Assembly (NCBI RefSeq): GCF_008704555.1
Contig: NZ_CP023702.1
Location: forward strand, 3,596,001-3,660,000
Source: Streptomyces nitrosporeus
GTDB taxonomy: Bacteria; Actinomycetota; Actinomycetes; Streptomycetales; Streptomycetaceae
Direction of reading: 5' to 3'
Length of the DNA stretch: 64,000 bases
The translations under genes were made by a program, and so were the position numbers. Each line of letters starts with the position of its first letter. Position 1 is the stretch's first letter. Positions 26,039-34,736 of this stretch are shown in pieces. A model generated the notes under the pieces. The model saw only the letters and a list, made by a program, of their open reading frames with translations. It did not search any database and was not told where the DNA came from.

Positions 26039-27112
26039 CTAGCGTGCGTAGCTTCCGGTCAGCGCCGCGCCGGTGGTGTGGTCACCGCGCTCGGTGATCT
26101 CGCCCGCGACCCACGCCTCCACGCCCCGGTCCGCCAGCGTGGTGAGCGCCGCGTCCACCGAGTCGGCCGGGACGATCGCGATCATCCCGACACCCATGTT
26201 GAGCGTCTTCTCCAGTTCCAGCTGCTCGACCTGCCCGGTCCTGCCGACCAGCTCGAAGACCGCCCCGGGCGTCCAGGTGGACCGGTCGACCGTGGCGTGC
26301 AGGGCGTCCGGCACGACGCGGGCCAGGTTGCTGGCGAGGCCGCCGCCGGTGACGTGGCTGAAGCCGTGCACCTCGGTCGTACGGGTCAGCGCGAGGCAGT
26401 CCAGGGAGTAGATCCGGGTGGGCTCCAGGAGCTCCTCCCCCAGCGTCCTGCCGAACTCCTCGACCTGCCGGTCCAGGGACCAGCCGGCCCGGTCGAAGAC
26501 CACGTGCCGCACCAGCGAGTACCCGTTCGAGTGAAGCCCGGACGACGCCATGGCGATCACCACGTCACCCTTGCGGATACGGTCCGGGCCGAGCAGCCGG
26601 TCGGCCTCGACCACACCCGTACCGGCGCCGGCCACGTCGAAGTCGTCGGGGCCCAGCAGGCCGGGGTGCTCGGCGGTCTCGCCGCCGACGAGGGCGCAGC
26701 CCGCCAGGACGCAGCCCTCGGCGATGCCCTTGACGATGGCCGCGACCCGCTCGGGGTGCACCTTGCCGACGCAGATGTAGTCGGTCATGAAGAGCGGCTC
26801 GGCGCCGCAGACGACGAGGTCGTCCACGACCATGCCCACCAGGTCGTGGCCGATGGTGTCGTAGACGCCCATCCGGCGCGCCAGGTCGACCTTGGTGCCG
26901 ACGCCGTCCGTGGCGGAGGCGAGCAGCGGGCGCTCGTAGCGCTTGAGGGCCGAGGCGTCGAAGAGGCCGGCGAAGCCGCCCAGGCCGCCGAGGCCCGCGA
27001 CCTCGGGGCGCTGCGTCTTCTTCACCCACTCCTTCATCAGCTCGACGGCGCGGTCACCTGCTTCGATGTCGACGCCCGCCGCCGCATAGGAAGCACCTGT
27101 TGTCTCAGACAT
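26039..27112 (-). CDS. purM: phosphoribosylformylglycinamidine cyclo-ligase PurM
   Basis: 357 residues, normal length. AIR synthetase, step 5 of IMP synthesis: ATP-dependent ring closure of FGAM. Typical blocks: SYAAAGVDIEAGDRAVELMK, LLASATDGVGTKVDLA, GHDLVGMVVDDLVVCGAEPL, ALVGGETAEHPGLL, SSGLHSNGYSLVR and HVTGGGLASNLARV. It lies 60 bp downstream of purF in the same direction, so the two are co-transcribed. The product feeds the later purine steps. Confidence 0.97.
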   Translation of the reverse strand: MSETTGASYAAAGVDIEAGDRAVELMKEWVKKTQRPEVAGLGGLGGFAGLFDASALKRYERPLLASATDGVGTKVDLARRMGVYDTIGHDLVGMVVDDLVVCGAEPLFMTDYICVGKVHPERVAAIVKGIAEGCVLAGCALVGGETAEHPGLLGPDDFDVAGAGTGVVEADRLLGPDRIRKGDVVIAMASSGLHSNGYSLVRHVVFDRAGWSLDRQVEEFGRTLGEELLEPTRIYSLDCLALTRTTEVHGFSHVTGGGLASNLARVVPDALHATVDRSTWTPGAVFELVGRTGQVEQLELEKTLNMGVGMIAIVPADSVDAALTTLADRGVEAWVAGEITERGDHTTGAALTGSYAR

Positions 27113-27172
27113 TGCCCGGGATCTTTCGTGTCGGAATACGGGGCTGGTGGGGAGGGCGCCGGCCGGTCCGGG

Positions 27173-28699
27173 TCACGGACGGCGCAGCGCGTCGGCCGCC
27201 GCGGTCGCGGCGGGGCCGGCCGCCAGCTCGGTCTCCAGCAGCTGCTTGCCGAGCAGCTCCGGGTCCGGGAGCTCCATCGGGTATTCGCCGTCGAAGCAGG
27301 CGCGGCACAGGTTCGGCTTGTCGATCGTCGTCGCCTCGATCATGGAGTCGATCGAGATGTACGCGAGCGAGTCGGCGCCCATGGAGGTGCCGATCTCCTC
27401 GACGGACATGCCGTTGGCGATCAGCTCGGCACGGGTCGCGAAGTCGATGCCGAAGAAGCAGGGCCACTTCACCGGCGGGGACGAGATCCGGATGTGGATC
27501 TCCGCCGCGCCCGCCTCCCGGAGCATCCGGACCAGGGCGCGCTGGGTGTTGCCGCGGACGATCGAGTCGTCGACGACCACCAGGCGCTTGCCCTTGATGA
27601 CTTCCTTGAGCGGGTTCAGCTTGAGGCGGATGCCCAGCTGGCGGATGGTCTGGGACGGCTGGATGAAGGTCCGGCCGACGTACGCGTTCTTGACCAGCCC
27701 CGCCCCGAAGGGGATACCGCTCGCCTCGGCGTAGCCGATGGCCGCGGGGGTGCCCGATTCGGGGGTCGCTATGACCAGGTCGGCGTCGGCGGGGGCTTCC
27801 GCCGCCAGCCTGCGGCCCATCTCGACCCGGGAGAGGTAGACGTTGCGTCCCGCGATGTCGGTGTCGGGACGTGCCAGGTAGACGTACTCGAAGACACAGC
27901 CCTTGGGCTTCGCTTCCGCGAATCGCGAGGTACGCAGACCGTTCTCGTCGATGGCGACGAGCTCACCGGGCTCGATCTCGCGGACGAAGCTGGCGCCGCA
28001 GATGTCGAGGGCGGCGGACTCGGAGGCCACCACCCAGCCGCGTTCCAGCCGGCCGAGGACCAGCGGGCGGATGCCCTGCGGGTCGCGGGCGGCGTAGAGG
28101 GTGTGCTCGTCCATGAAGACCAGCGAGAAGGCGCCCTTGACCCCGGGAAGCACCTTGGTGGCGGCTTCCTCGACGGTGAGCGGCTTGTCGTCGGCGTCAC
28201 GCTGGCCGGCGAGCAGGGCGGTCACCAGGTCGGTGTCGTTGGTCGCGGCGACCTGGGTGGCGCGGCCGTCCTTGCGCGGAAGGTCGGCGACCATCTCGGC
28301 GAGCTGGGCCGTGTTGACCAGGTTGCCGTTGTGACCCAGGGCGATCGAGCCGTGCGCGGTGGCACGGAACGTCGGCTGCGCGTTCTCCCACACCGAGGCA
28401 CCGGTGGTGGAGTAGCGGGCATGACCGACCGCGATATGGCCCTGGAGGGATCCCAGAGACGTTTCGTCGAAGACCTGCGAGACCAGTCCCATGTCCTTGA
28501 AGACCAGGATCTGGGACCCGTTGCTCACTGCGATGCCCGCGGACTCCTGTCCACGGTGCTGCAGGGCATACAGTCCGAAATAGGTGAGCTTGGCGACCTC
28601 TTCGCCCGGAGCCCAGACACCGAAGACGCCGCAAGCGTCCTGGGGGCCTTTCTCTCCGGGGAGCAGGTCGTGGTTGAGTCGTCCATCACCACGAGGCAC
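27173..28699 (-). CDS. purF: amidophosphoribosyltransferase PurF
   Basis: 508 residues from a GTG at 28699. It catalyses the first committed purine step, making phosphoribosylamine from PRPP and glutamine. Cys23 in PQDACGVFGVW becomes the N-terminal catalytic nucleophile after propeptide removal. The glutaminase part contains GHNGNLVNT, and VVVDDSIVRGNT is the PRPP-binding loop. Four cysteine positions of the iron-sulfur type are plausible (CFFGID and CRACFDGEYP regions). A TTCGGA-18-TACACT promoter ends 7 bases before the GTG, which predicts a leaderless mRNA. Followed by purM. Confidence 0.97.
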   Translation of the reverse strand: MPRGDGRLNHDLLPGEKGPQDACGVFGVWAPGEEVAKLTYFGLYALQHRGQESAGIAVSNGSQILVFKDMGLVSQVFDETSLGSLQGHIAVGHARYSTTGASVWENAQPTFRATAHGSIALGHNGNLVNTAQLAEMVADLPRKDGRATQVAATNDTDLVTALLAGQRDADDKPLTVEEAATKVLPGVKGAFSLVFMDEHTLYAARDPQGIRPLVLGRLERGWVVASESAALDICGASFVREIEPGELVAIDENGLRTSRFAEAKPKGCVFEYVYLARPDTDIAGRNVYLSRVEMGRRLAAEAPADADLVIATPESGTPAAIGYAEASGIPFGAGLVKNAYVGRTFIQPSQTIRQLGIRLKLNPLKEVIKGKRLVVVDDSIVRGNTQRALVRMLREAGAAEIHIRISSPPVKWPCFFGIDFATRAELIANGMSVEEIGTSMGADSLAYISIDSMIEATTIDKPNLCRACFDGEYPMELPDPELLGKQLLETELAAGPAATAAADALRRP

Positions 28700-28706
28700 G
28701 CCACCG

Positions 28707-28736
28707 AGTGTAGGGGAGATCGACCACCGGTCCGAA
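28707..28736 (-). promoter_or_regulatory. putative purF promoter, leaderless
   Basis: On the minus strand -35 TTCGGA (28731-28736) and -10 TACACT (28707-28712) stand 18 bp apart. Only 7 bases separate the -10 from the purF GTG, so transcription should begin at or next to the start codon. Confidence 0.55.
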
Positions 28737-29143
28737 TTGGGTGAGGGTCACTCCGGACCCGATCGGGGGCCGTGCGGAAGACCCCGGACACCGGACCGCG
28801 CGGCGTAACGGACAGCCCGAACGGTCACCCACAGTGATCATGGCGGGTGTGCGGGCGGGGCCCCGGAACGGCCGGAGGGCGCCGGACGCCCGGCGCGCGG
28901 GCGTTTTCCGGCCGGACGCCCCTGCCGCGCCTTTGTGGCGAGGGGGCCCGGTCGTGGCGCTCGGTGAGCTGGGGAGCGGGCCGGCCCGGGCCGTGGCCGA
29001 ACGGCCGTTCCGTGGCGAGCCTCACACTCCCCGTCCGCGCAGCGGACGCCACGGGACCCCCGACGGGGCCGCGGTGCGGCTTCCCGCACCGTCCGGCGGG
29101 CGGTGGACCCCGCGTCCCCGCCGTCCGGATTCCGAGACCCGCG
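28737..29143. other. intergenic region between purF and the sulfur leader peptide
   Basis: About 400 bp with no recognised gene. G+C-rich, with several short inverted repeats; open frames on both strands show only low-complexity Arg/Pro/Gly sequence. Confidence 0.45.
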
Positions 29144-29172
29144 TTGACAGGCGCATGGCTCGTTGGCAGGCT
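29144..29172 (+). promoter_or_regulatory. promoter of the leader peptide/sulfatase transcript
   Basis: TTGACA (29144-29149), 17 bp spacer, CAGGCT (29167-29172). The ATG of the leader peptide begins 8 bases further on, so the mRNA is probably leaderless or nearly so. Confidence 0.6.
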
Positions 29173-29180
29173 CCTGCGTC

Positions 29181-29273
29181 ATGCAGCCCCTCGGTGACCG
29201 CTCGGTCACGCTCGTGGAGCGCCGCCACGTCGATCTGGGACGTCTGGCGAGCGCCATCTGTCGCTGCGCCTGA
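29181..29273 (+). CDS. sulfur-type leader peptide (30 aa)
   Basis: Thirty codons, ending in ERRHVDLGRLASAICRCA. The (R)RHVDLGR-x-A-S-A-x-C-R core is the pattern I know from actinobacterial 'putative leader peptides' placed before sulfur-metabolism genes. Two cysteine codons (27 and 29) stand just before the stop, as expected for ribosome-mediated sensing of cysteine supply. A sulfatase gene follows 246 bp downstream in the same direction. The intervening G+C-rich stretch, with complementary runs such as AAGGGCCCCC and GGAGCCCTTGCCCCC at about 29355-29395, could hold attenuator hairpins. A GTG a few codons inside is an alternative start. Confidence 0.75.
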   Translation: MQPLGDRSVTLVERRHVDLGRLASAICRCA

Positions 29274-29519
29274 ACTCCCGCGCCTTCCGGCCTCTTCCGA
29301 CGCCTTGACTCCGCGTCGCCGGGGCGCGTAAGGGTTCCTCCCGCTCCGCCGCCCAAGGGCCCCCTTCCGTCCGGAGCCCTTGCCCCCTTCGCGCCTCCCC
29401 GTGCCCGCTGACGGCCGCGTACGCCGGCGTGCACGGCCTGCCGCGACGGGCTCCTTCCCCTTCGTCCGCCTCGCGCCCGCCCCCGCGGTCCGCGTCCGAG
29501 GCCCGCCCAGGAGACGACC

Positions 29520-30977
29520 ATGCCTTCTTTCGATTCGAACACCAGTGCCAACAAGGTGCCCGGTGCGCCGCTGACCCGGCGCGCCTTCACCACCGCCGTC
29601 GGCGCCACGGCCGCCACCGCCGCCGTCGGGGTCCCGGCCGCCGCCGCGGCGCCCCGCGACCCGTCCGCGGCCGAGTCCGCCGAGCGGCCGTTCCGCGCGG
29701 CACCGGGCAGGCACGCACGCAGACCCAACATCCTGTTCATCCTGGGCGACGACCTCGGATGGGCCGATCTGTCCTCGTACGGGTCGCCCCACATCCGTAC
29801 CCCCCACCTGGACGCGCTGGCCCGGCAGGGCGTGCGGTTCACCGACGCCTACTCGGGCTCCGCCACCTGCTCCCCCACCCGCTTCAGCCTCTACACCGGC
29901 CGATACCCGGGGCGCACCGAGGGCGGGCTCTCCGAGCCCATCGCGGACCGGTCCGCGGGACTGGAACCCACCCACCCGACCCTGGCCTCCCTGCTGAAGG
30001 GGGCCGGTTACGCGACCGCGCTGATCGGCAAGTGGCACTGCGGCTACCTGCCGGACTACAGCCCGACCAGGTCCGGCTGGGACGAGTTCTTCGGCAACTT
30101 CGGCGGTGCCCTGGAGTACTACTCCAAGCTGGGCCTGGGCGGCGAGTACGACCTGTACGAAGGCGACGCCACCTACAAGGACCTCCGCTACTACACCCGG
30201 ATCCTGACCGAGCGCGCGAGCCGGTACATCCAGCGCGGCCACGACAGGCCCTGGCTGCTCAACCTGAACTTCACCACCCCGCACTGGCCGTGGATCGCCG
30301 ACGGGGACACCGGGGCCAGTGCCGAGATCGTCCGGCGCATCAAGGCGGGTGACGGGCGCGCCCTGTGGCACGGGGACGGTGGTTCGGTCGAGAAGTACAC
30401 GCAGATGGTGGAGGACCTGGACCGCTCGGTCGGCGAGGTGCTGAAGGCCCTGAAGCGGTCCGGGCAGGAGAAGGACACCCTGGTCTTCTTCGCCAGCGAC
30501 AACGGCGGGGAGCGGTTCTCCTACAACTGGCCGCTGTCCGGGAACAAGGGCTCGCTCCGGGAGGGCGGCATCCGGGTCCCCTCGGTGCTGCGCTGGCCCG
30601 CCCGTATCGACGGCAACCAGGTCAGCGGCCTCCCGGTGTTCTCGCCGGACTGGACCGCGACCCTGCTGGAGATAGCCGGCGCGCGGCCGGACCCCGCCTA
30701 CCCGCTCGACGGGACCAGTCTCGCCGGATACCTGCTGCGGGGCGAGGCGCCCAGGGAACGCGACCTGTTCTGGCGGGTGCGCGGGGAGCGGGCGCTGCGG
30801 CGGGGCGACTGGAAGTACTACCGGGGGAAGGGCGGGCCCGACCAGCTGTTCCGGCTCTCCGAGGACCAGCGCGAACAGGCCGACCTGGCGGCCGCCGAGC
30901 CGGGGGTGCTGGCCGCGCTGCGGGCCTCGTGGGAGAGGACGGACGCGGGACTGCTGCCGTATCCGTCCGGCGCCTGA
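29520..30977 (+). CDS. Tat-exported sulfatase (arylsulfatase-like)
   Basis: 485 residues. The signal peptide has the twin-arginine motif LTRRAFTTAVGA and ends near AAAAAP. Sulfatase motifs: ILFILGDDLGWADLSSYG (metal-binding Asp pair) and ATCSPTRFSLYTGRYPGR, where Cys117 in C-S-P-T-R is the residue converted to formylglycine. IGKWHCGYLP and FASDNGG follow as usual. It should cleave sulfate esters outside the cell and release sulfate as a nutrient. AGGAGA lies about 6 bases before the ATG. The upstream leader peptide suggests induction under sulfur (cysteine) shortage. It is convergent with the META lipoprotein gene. Confidence 0.92.
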   Translation: MPSFDSNTSANKVPGAPLTRRAFTTAVGATAATAAVGVPAAAAAPRDPSAAESAERPFRAAPGRHARRPNILFILGDDLGWADLSSYGSPHIRTPHLDALARQGVRFTDAYSGSATCSPTRFSLYTGRYPGRTEGGLSEPIADRSAGLEPTHPTLASLLKGAGYATALIGKWHCGYLPDYSPTRSGWDEFFGNFGGALEYYSKLGLGGEYDLYEGDATYKDLRYYTRILTERASRYIQRGHDRPWLLNLNFTTPHWPWIADGDTGASAEIVRRIKAGDGRALWHGDGGSVEKYTQMVEDLDRSVGEVLKALKRSGQEKDTLVFFASDNGGERFSYNWPLSGNKGSLREGGIRVPSVLRWPARIDGNQVSGLPVFSPDWTATLLEIAGARPDPAYPLDGTSLAGYLLRGEAPRERDLFWRVRGERALRRGDWKYYRGKGGPDQLFRLSEDQREQADLAAAEPGVLAALRASWERTDAGLLPYPSGA

Positions 30978-30986
30978 CGCCGCCCG

Positions 30987-31580
30987 TCAGCCGGTGCCGG
31001 TACCGCTGCCGGTGCCGGTACCGGTACCGCTGCCGGTGCCGGTGCCGGTGCCGGTGCCGGTGCCGGTGCCGGGGGCAGGCGGCGGGCTCTCCGGGTCCGC
31101 CGTCGCTTCGAGTCCGGGTCCCTCACCGCCGGCCGCGGTGAGGGACAGGACGCGGCCCTTCACCGTGTACGTCGTCCTTCCCTCCAGCACCCCGGTCAGC
31201 GCACGCTCCAGTTCACTCTCGGGCCCGGGGCAGAGCTTCCGGGTGGAGACGAACGGACCGAAGGTGACCGTGGGGCCGTCGACGTCCGCCCGGCCGTGGA
31301 AGGAGTTGCAGCCGAGGTTCCCCTCCACGGTGCCGTCCTCGCCGAGCGTGAAGTGGGCCCTGCCCGGGAGGGCTTCGGTCTTCCCGCCGGCGGCCGTCAC
31401 CGACTCCACGACCCAGCGCACCCCGGTGACGGGCGGCTCGGTCCGCACGGTGCCGCTGCCGGCGTCGTGTCCCTCGCCGCCACCGGGGCCCGTTCCGGGG
31501 CCGGGGTCGGTGCCGCAGGCGGTGAGGGCGGTGAGGGCGAGAAGGGTCAGCAGGCCGGGAGTCGCGCGTGTGGTGTGCAT
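30987..31580 (-). CDS. META-domain lipoprotein (HslJ-like)
   Basis: 197 residues from the ATG at 31580. The signal sequence ends in LTACG, a good lipobox with Cys22. The META domain runs from about residue 50 (VTGVRWVVESVTAAGGKTEA) to 160, with the typical GNLGCNSFHGRADVDGPTV and the TRKLCPG cysteine block. The C-terminus is a run of Gly-Thr dipeptides with a few Gly-Ser, encoded by a GGTGCC-type simple repeat. Related HslJ/META proteins are envelope stress-associated, with unknown biochemical role. Confidence 0.85.
   Translation of the reverse strand: MHTTRATPGLLTLLALTALTACGTDPGPGTGPGGGEGHDAGSGTVRTEPPVTGVRWVVESVTAAGGKTEALPGRAHFTLGEDGTVEGNLGCNSFHGRADVDGPTVTFGPFVSTRKLCPGPESELERALTGVLEGRTTYTVKGRVLSLTAAGGEGPGLEATADPESPPPAPGTGTGTGTGTGTGSGTGTGTGSGTGTG
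30990..31070. repeat. hexanucleotide simple repeat GGTGCC/GGTACC
   Basis: Runs of (GGTGCC)n, interrupted by GGTACC and GCTGCC units, encode the (Gly-Thr)n tail of the META lipoprotein. Repeats of this kind change length by slippage without shifting the frame. Confidence 0.85.
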
Positions 31581-31630
31581 GGCCCTTGGACGGACCGGCC
31601 CGCCGGTCCGGTTCCGTGTTCCCGGCCGGC

Positions 31631-32431
31631 TCAGCCCATGAGCGGCAGCAGGCCGGCGAGGTCGGCCCGTTCGCCACTGGCACTGACCTGCGCCTCGTCG
31701 AGCGCCCGTGCCCATGCCGTCCGTCCGGTGGCGAGCCGGACCCAGGTGAGCGGGTCCGTCTCCACGACGTTGGGCGGGGTGCCCCGGGTGTGCTTGGGAC
31801 CGCCGATGCACTGGACCACGGCGAAGGGCGGGATCCGCACCTCGACCGATCCGCCCGGTGCGCGGTCCGCGAGCGCGTCCGCCAGCAGCCGGGTGCAGGC
31901 GGCGAGTGCCTGCCGGTCGTAGGTGATGTCGAGGCCGGCCGCGCGGTTGAGGTCGTCGGTGTGCACGACGAGTTCGACGGTCCGGGTGACCAGGAAGTCG
32001 CCCAGCCGCATGGTGCCCGCCCGGGTGGTCAGCAGCCGGTCGCCCCCGGTCCCGGCGGTCAGCCGGGCGAACCGCTCGGCCGTCTCCTCGTACAGCGCGC
32101 CGAGGCCGGGGCGGGCGCCGGCCAGGGCGCGGGCGTCGTCCGCGATCGCCTCCGCCCGGTCCACGGTGGAGAAGGGCCATTCCAGCAGGGTGATCTGCGG
32201 CTTGGCCCCGGGCGGCTCCGGCAGCTCCAGCTCACGGCTGACCCGCTCCAGAGCCGCGGTGAGGTGCGCCGCCAGGTCCCGTACGGTCCACTCCCCCAGC
32301 CCGGACGGACCGGCGAGCCGCTCCTGTGTGAGGGAGGTCACCGCCTCCCGGACACGGTCGAACTGGGCCAGGACCGCGGTACGGGTCCGGCTGAGGTCGT
32401 AGGCGCGCGGGCGCTTCCTGGCCGGGGGCAT
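31631..32431 (-). CDS. maleylpyruvate isomerase-family (mycothiol-dependent) protein
   Basis: About 266 residues from the ATG at 32431. The N-terminal DinB-like helical part has the family pattern LAGPSGLGEWTVRDLAAHLT and the downstream DFLVTRTVELVVHTDDLNRA, where the paired His residues bind zinc in mycothiol-dependent isomerases. The C-terminal SCP2-like part contains VVETDPLTWVRLATGRTAW. Members use mycothiol as cofactor or leaving thiol. The specific reaction here is unknown. It forms a leftward group with the META lipoprotein gene. Confidence 0.8.
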   Translation of the reverse strand: MPPARKRPRAYDLSRTRTAVLAQFDRVREAVTSLTQERLAGPSGLGEWTVRDLAAHLTAALERVSRELELPEPPGAKPQITLLEWPFSTVDRAEAIADDARALAGARPGLGALYEETAERFARLTAGTGGDRLLTTRAGTMRLGDFLVTRTVELVVHTDDLNRAAGLDITYDRQALAACTRLLADALADRAPGGSVEVRIPPFAVVQCIGGPKHTRGTPPNVVETDPLTWVRLATGRTAWARALDEAQVSASGERADLAGLLPLMG

Positions 32432-32483
32432 ACGGACGAGACTAACCGCCCCCTGTGACAACGCGCTCCCGTCGCACGGCTGT

Positions 32484-33746
32484 TCACCTCCCGGCGAAGT
32501 CCGCCGTCCGGGGGAAGGCCACCCCGGTGCAGCCGCGGCGGGCGGTGGCCTCGTCGACGTACGCGCGGAACAGGGGTTCCAGGCGGTCGCGGAGTATGTC
32601 GTCGTACGGCTCGTGGGACACCTGCATCAGGTGCACGGCGGGCCGGCCGCCGCAGACGGAGGAGGCCCACCAAGTGAGCTCCTCTCCGCCCGCGGTGCCG
32701 GCGCGGACCGGGGCCCGGCCGGCCCGGAGCCCCCTCGTCTCGTCTCCGACCAGGGTGTCCGTCTGTATCCACAGCGGGGACAGGGTCAGTGCCTTGTGGA
32801 GGTCCCTCGGGTTCGGCGTGGTCCTCTCGTACGCAGGCCAGATCCCCGCCGTCCCCTCCGGGCTGAGCGCGAGCAGGCAGGCGTCGTGGTCGCTCGCCTT
32901 CCCGGCCGGCGCGGCGAGTGCCCGGTCGGGGAGCGGGCCGCGCCCCTCGGCGGCCGTGAACTTCCCGTACCAGGCACAGGTGCCGCCCGCCTCCGCGGCC
33001 GGTCCGAGAGCGGTCCCCGGTACGGGGAACGCGGTGGGCACCGGAGGGAGTCCGGCCGTACAGCCGCTCCTCCCGGCGGCCCGGTCCGCCGCCTGCCGTG
33101 CCAGACCGGCGAGCTGACGGCGGTCCTGGGCGGTGAGGGGGTCGTCGTTCCATGCCCTCACCTCCGCCTCGACGGTGGAGAAAGGACCCCCGGGCGCGCA
33201 GTGGGCGCGGGCCGTCAGGGTCTCGGCGTCGTACTCCCCCAGGGAGCCGTCGCCCAGCGGATGCGGCAGCGCGTACCGCGCCACCGCCGTGACGTCGCTC
33301 CCCGCTCCGGCGGAGAAGCGCTCGAAGGGCTCGTGGCCGGTTTTCACCAGGCGGTCGTCGGCGCCCGGATCTTCCGGGGACAGGGTGAGGACCAGCGAGA
33401 AATGACTGGGCGTCCCCGGGCGGTCCGTGCGGTGGACGGCGCACTCGCTGGAACGCCGGTCGATGTGGATGCTGTGGCGGTCGGAGAGCTCCACCCGGTC
33501 GGTGCCGCCGTGCAGGGCGAGCACCAGGTCGGGATCGACGAGCCCTCCGCATCCCTCCTCGATGCGCTCACGGCTCTCGGAACGGGCGCGGAAGTCGAGC
33601 ACCCGCGTGACGACGGCCCAGCCGCTCAGGCCGATGCCCGCCACGGCGACCACGCAGAGCAGAGCGGTCAGCGCCTTGTGCGGACGGCTGCGTCCGCCCG
33701 GATCCCCCGTGGGCCCGAAGGGCCCGTCACCACTCGTCCCGCCCAT
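32484..33746 (-). CDS. membrane-anchored extracytoplasmic protein, unknown
   Basis: 420 residues. A single membrane segment (ALTALLCVVAVAGIGLSGWA) follows a 25-residue cytoplasmic start. The long outer part contains about ten cysteines at spaced positions (EEGCGG, SSECAV, RAHCAP, RSGCTA, GGTCAW, ASVCGG, RRGCTG), suggesting several disulfide bonds and possibly two similar halves. No catalytic motif is seen. It has its own start region and is followed leftward by the isomerase-family gene. Function unknown. Confidence 0.7.
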   Translation of the reverse strand: MGGTSGDGPFGPTGDPGGRSRPHKALTALLCVVAVAGIGLSGWAVVTRVLDFRARSESRERIEEGCGGLVDPDLVLALHGGTDRVELSDRHSIHIDRRSSECAVHRTDRPGTPSHFSLVLTLSPEDPGADDRLVKTGHEPFERFSAGAGSDVTAVARYALPHPLGDGSLGEYDAETLTARAHCAPGGPFSTVEAEVRAWNDDPLTAQDRRQLAGLARQAADRAAGRSGCTAGLPPVPTAFPVPGTALGPAAEAGGTCAWYGKFTAAEGRGPLPDRALAAPAGKASDHDACLLALSPEGTAGIWPAYERTTPNPRDLHKALTLSPLWIQTDTLVGDETRGLRAGRAPVRAGTAGGEELTWWASSVCGGRPAVHLMQVSHEPYDDILRDRLEPLFRAYVDEATARRGCTGVAFPRTADFAGR

Positions 33747-33788
33747 TGTCGTACCCCCCTACGGTGACAACGTGTAACACCTCGCAAG

Positions 33789-34712
33789 CTAGCAGTCGCC
33801 ACCGACAGCCGGTCCGACGAGGAAGGTCTCGCCGTTCGCCGGGACGCCGACGCCTTCCCAGGTGAAGGGGATCCCCCGGGCCACGTCAAGGCGCGGGGAG
33901 TCCATCAGCTGGAAGTGCACATGCGGTTCGGAGGAGTTGCCGGAGTTGCCGCAGCGCGCGATCGGCTCTCCCGCCCGGACCCTGTCCCCCACGCGCACCA
34001 GCGACGAGCCGCGCCGGACATGGGCGTAGGCCGCGTAGGTGCCGTCGCCGAGGTCGAGCACGACGTGGTTGCCGAACACCCGGTGCGCGCCCGCCAGTGC
34101 GCGCATGTCCCCCTCGACGAGCAGGAGGTAGGCGAGCCCCGGCAGGGAGGTGCGGCTGAGGTGGTCGCGCTGGGTGTCGGTCACCGCCACGACCGTCGCG
34201 TCCGCGACCGCGAGCAGGGGCGCGCCGAAGGCGGGGAAGGCCCTGGGGCTCCGCGCCGGCGGCCACAGCCAGGTGAAACCCGGCCGCTCGCCCGCCGGCC
34301 CGTCCGCCTCGGTGCTCCCGGTGGCCCCGCCCGTCTGCCCGCCCGCCTCGGTGTCCCCGGTGTCCCCGCCCGCCTCCGCGCCCTTGCCCGGCCCCTCGGC
34401 CACGATGTCGATGGCGTAGGTCTGGCCGAACGCGTGGATCCCGTGGCTGGGCACCCGGTCGGCGGGGCTGTTCAGCGCGGACCAGCGGCCGGCCACCGGC
34501 GGGAGGACCTCCACGGGCTCGCGCGGCGCGGCCCCGATGTCCCGGCTCGCCGCCCTGCCGTCGGCGAAGGCCGCGAGCCACGCGAGCACGAGCGGCAGCA
34601 AGACCCCCCACCAGGGGAACGGATACTCCACGAAGAGCCCGATGAGGACGAGTGCCAGGAAGCACAGGAGCAGCACCCTCTGGGCCACCCCGGGCCATTT
34701 CCGTGCGGACAT
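33789..34712 (-). CDS. M23-family (LytM-like) peptidase, membrane protein
   Basis: 307 residues. Two N-terminal membrane segments (VLLLCFLALVLIGLFVEYPF and the next WWGVLLPLVLAWLAAF). The C-terminal part is an M23 metallopeptidase domain: HGIHAFGQTYAIDIV provides the H-x(7-8)-D zinc ligands, and HVHFQLMDS the second H-x-H motif. GNHVVLDLGDGTYAAYAHV is the core strand. A Gly/Glu/Thr-rich insert (about 115-145) breaks the domain. Such enzymes cut peptide cross-links or act as regulators of cell-wall hydrolysis. The gene is 24 bp downstream of the ArsR-type regulator and probably under its control. Confidence 0.8.
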   Translation of the reverse strand: MSARKWPGVAQRVLLLCFLALVLIGLFVEYPFPWWGVLLPLVLAWLAAFADGRAASRDIGAAPREPVEVLPPVAGRWSALNSPADRVPSHGIHAFGQTYAIDIVAEGPGKGAEAGGDTGDTEAGGQTGGATGSTEADGPAGERPGFTWLWPPARSPRAFPAFGAPLLAVADATVVAVTDTQRDHLSRTSLPGLAYLLLVEGDMRALAGAHRVFGNHVVLDLGDGTYAAYAHVRRGSSLVRVGDRVRAGEPIARCGNSGNSSEPHVHFQLMDSPRLDVARGIPFTWEGVGVPANGETFLVGPAVGGDC

Positions 34713-34736
34713 GCGGTCTCCCCCGGTGTCATGTGG

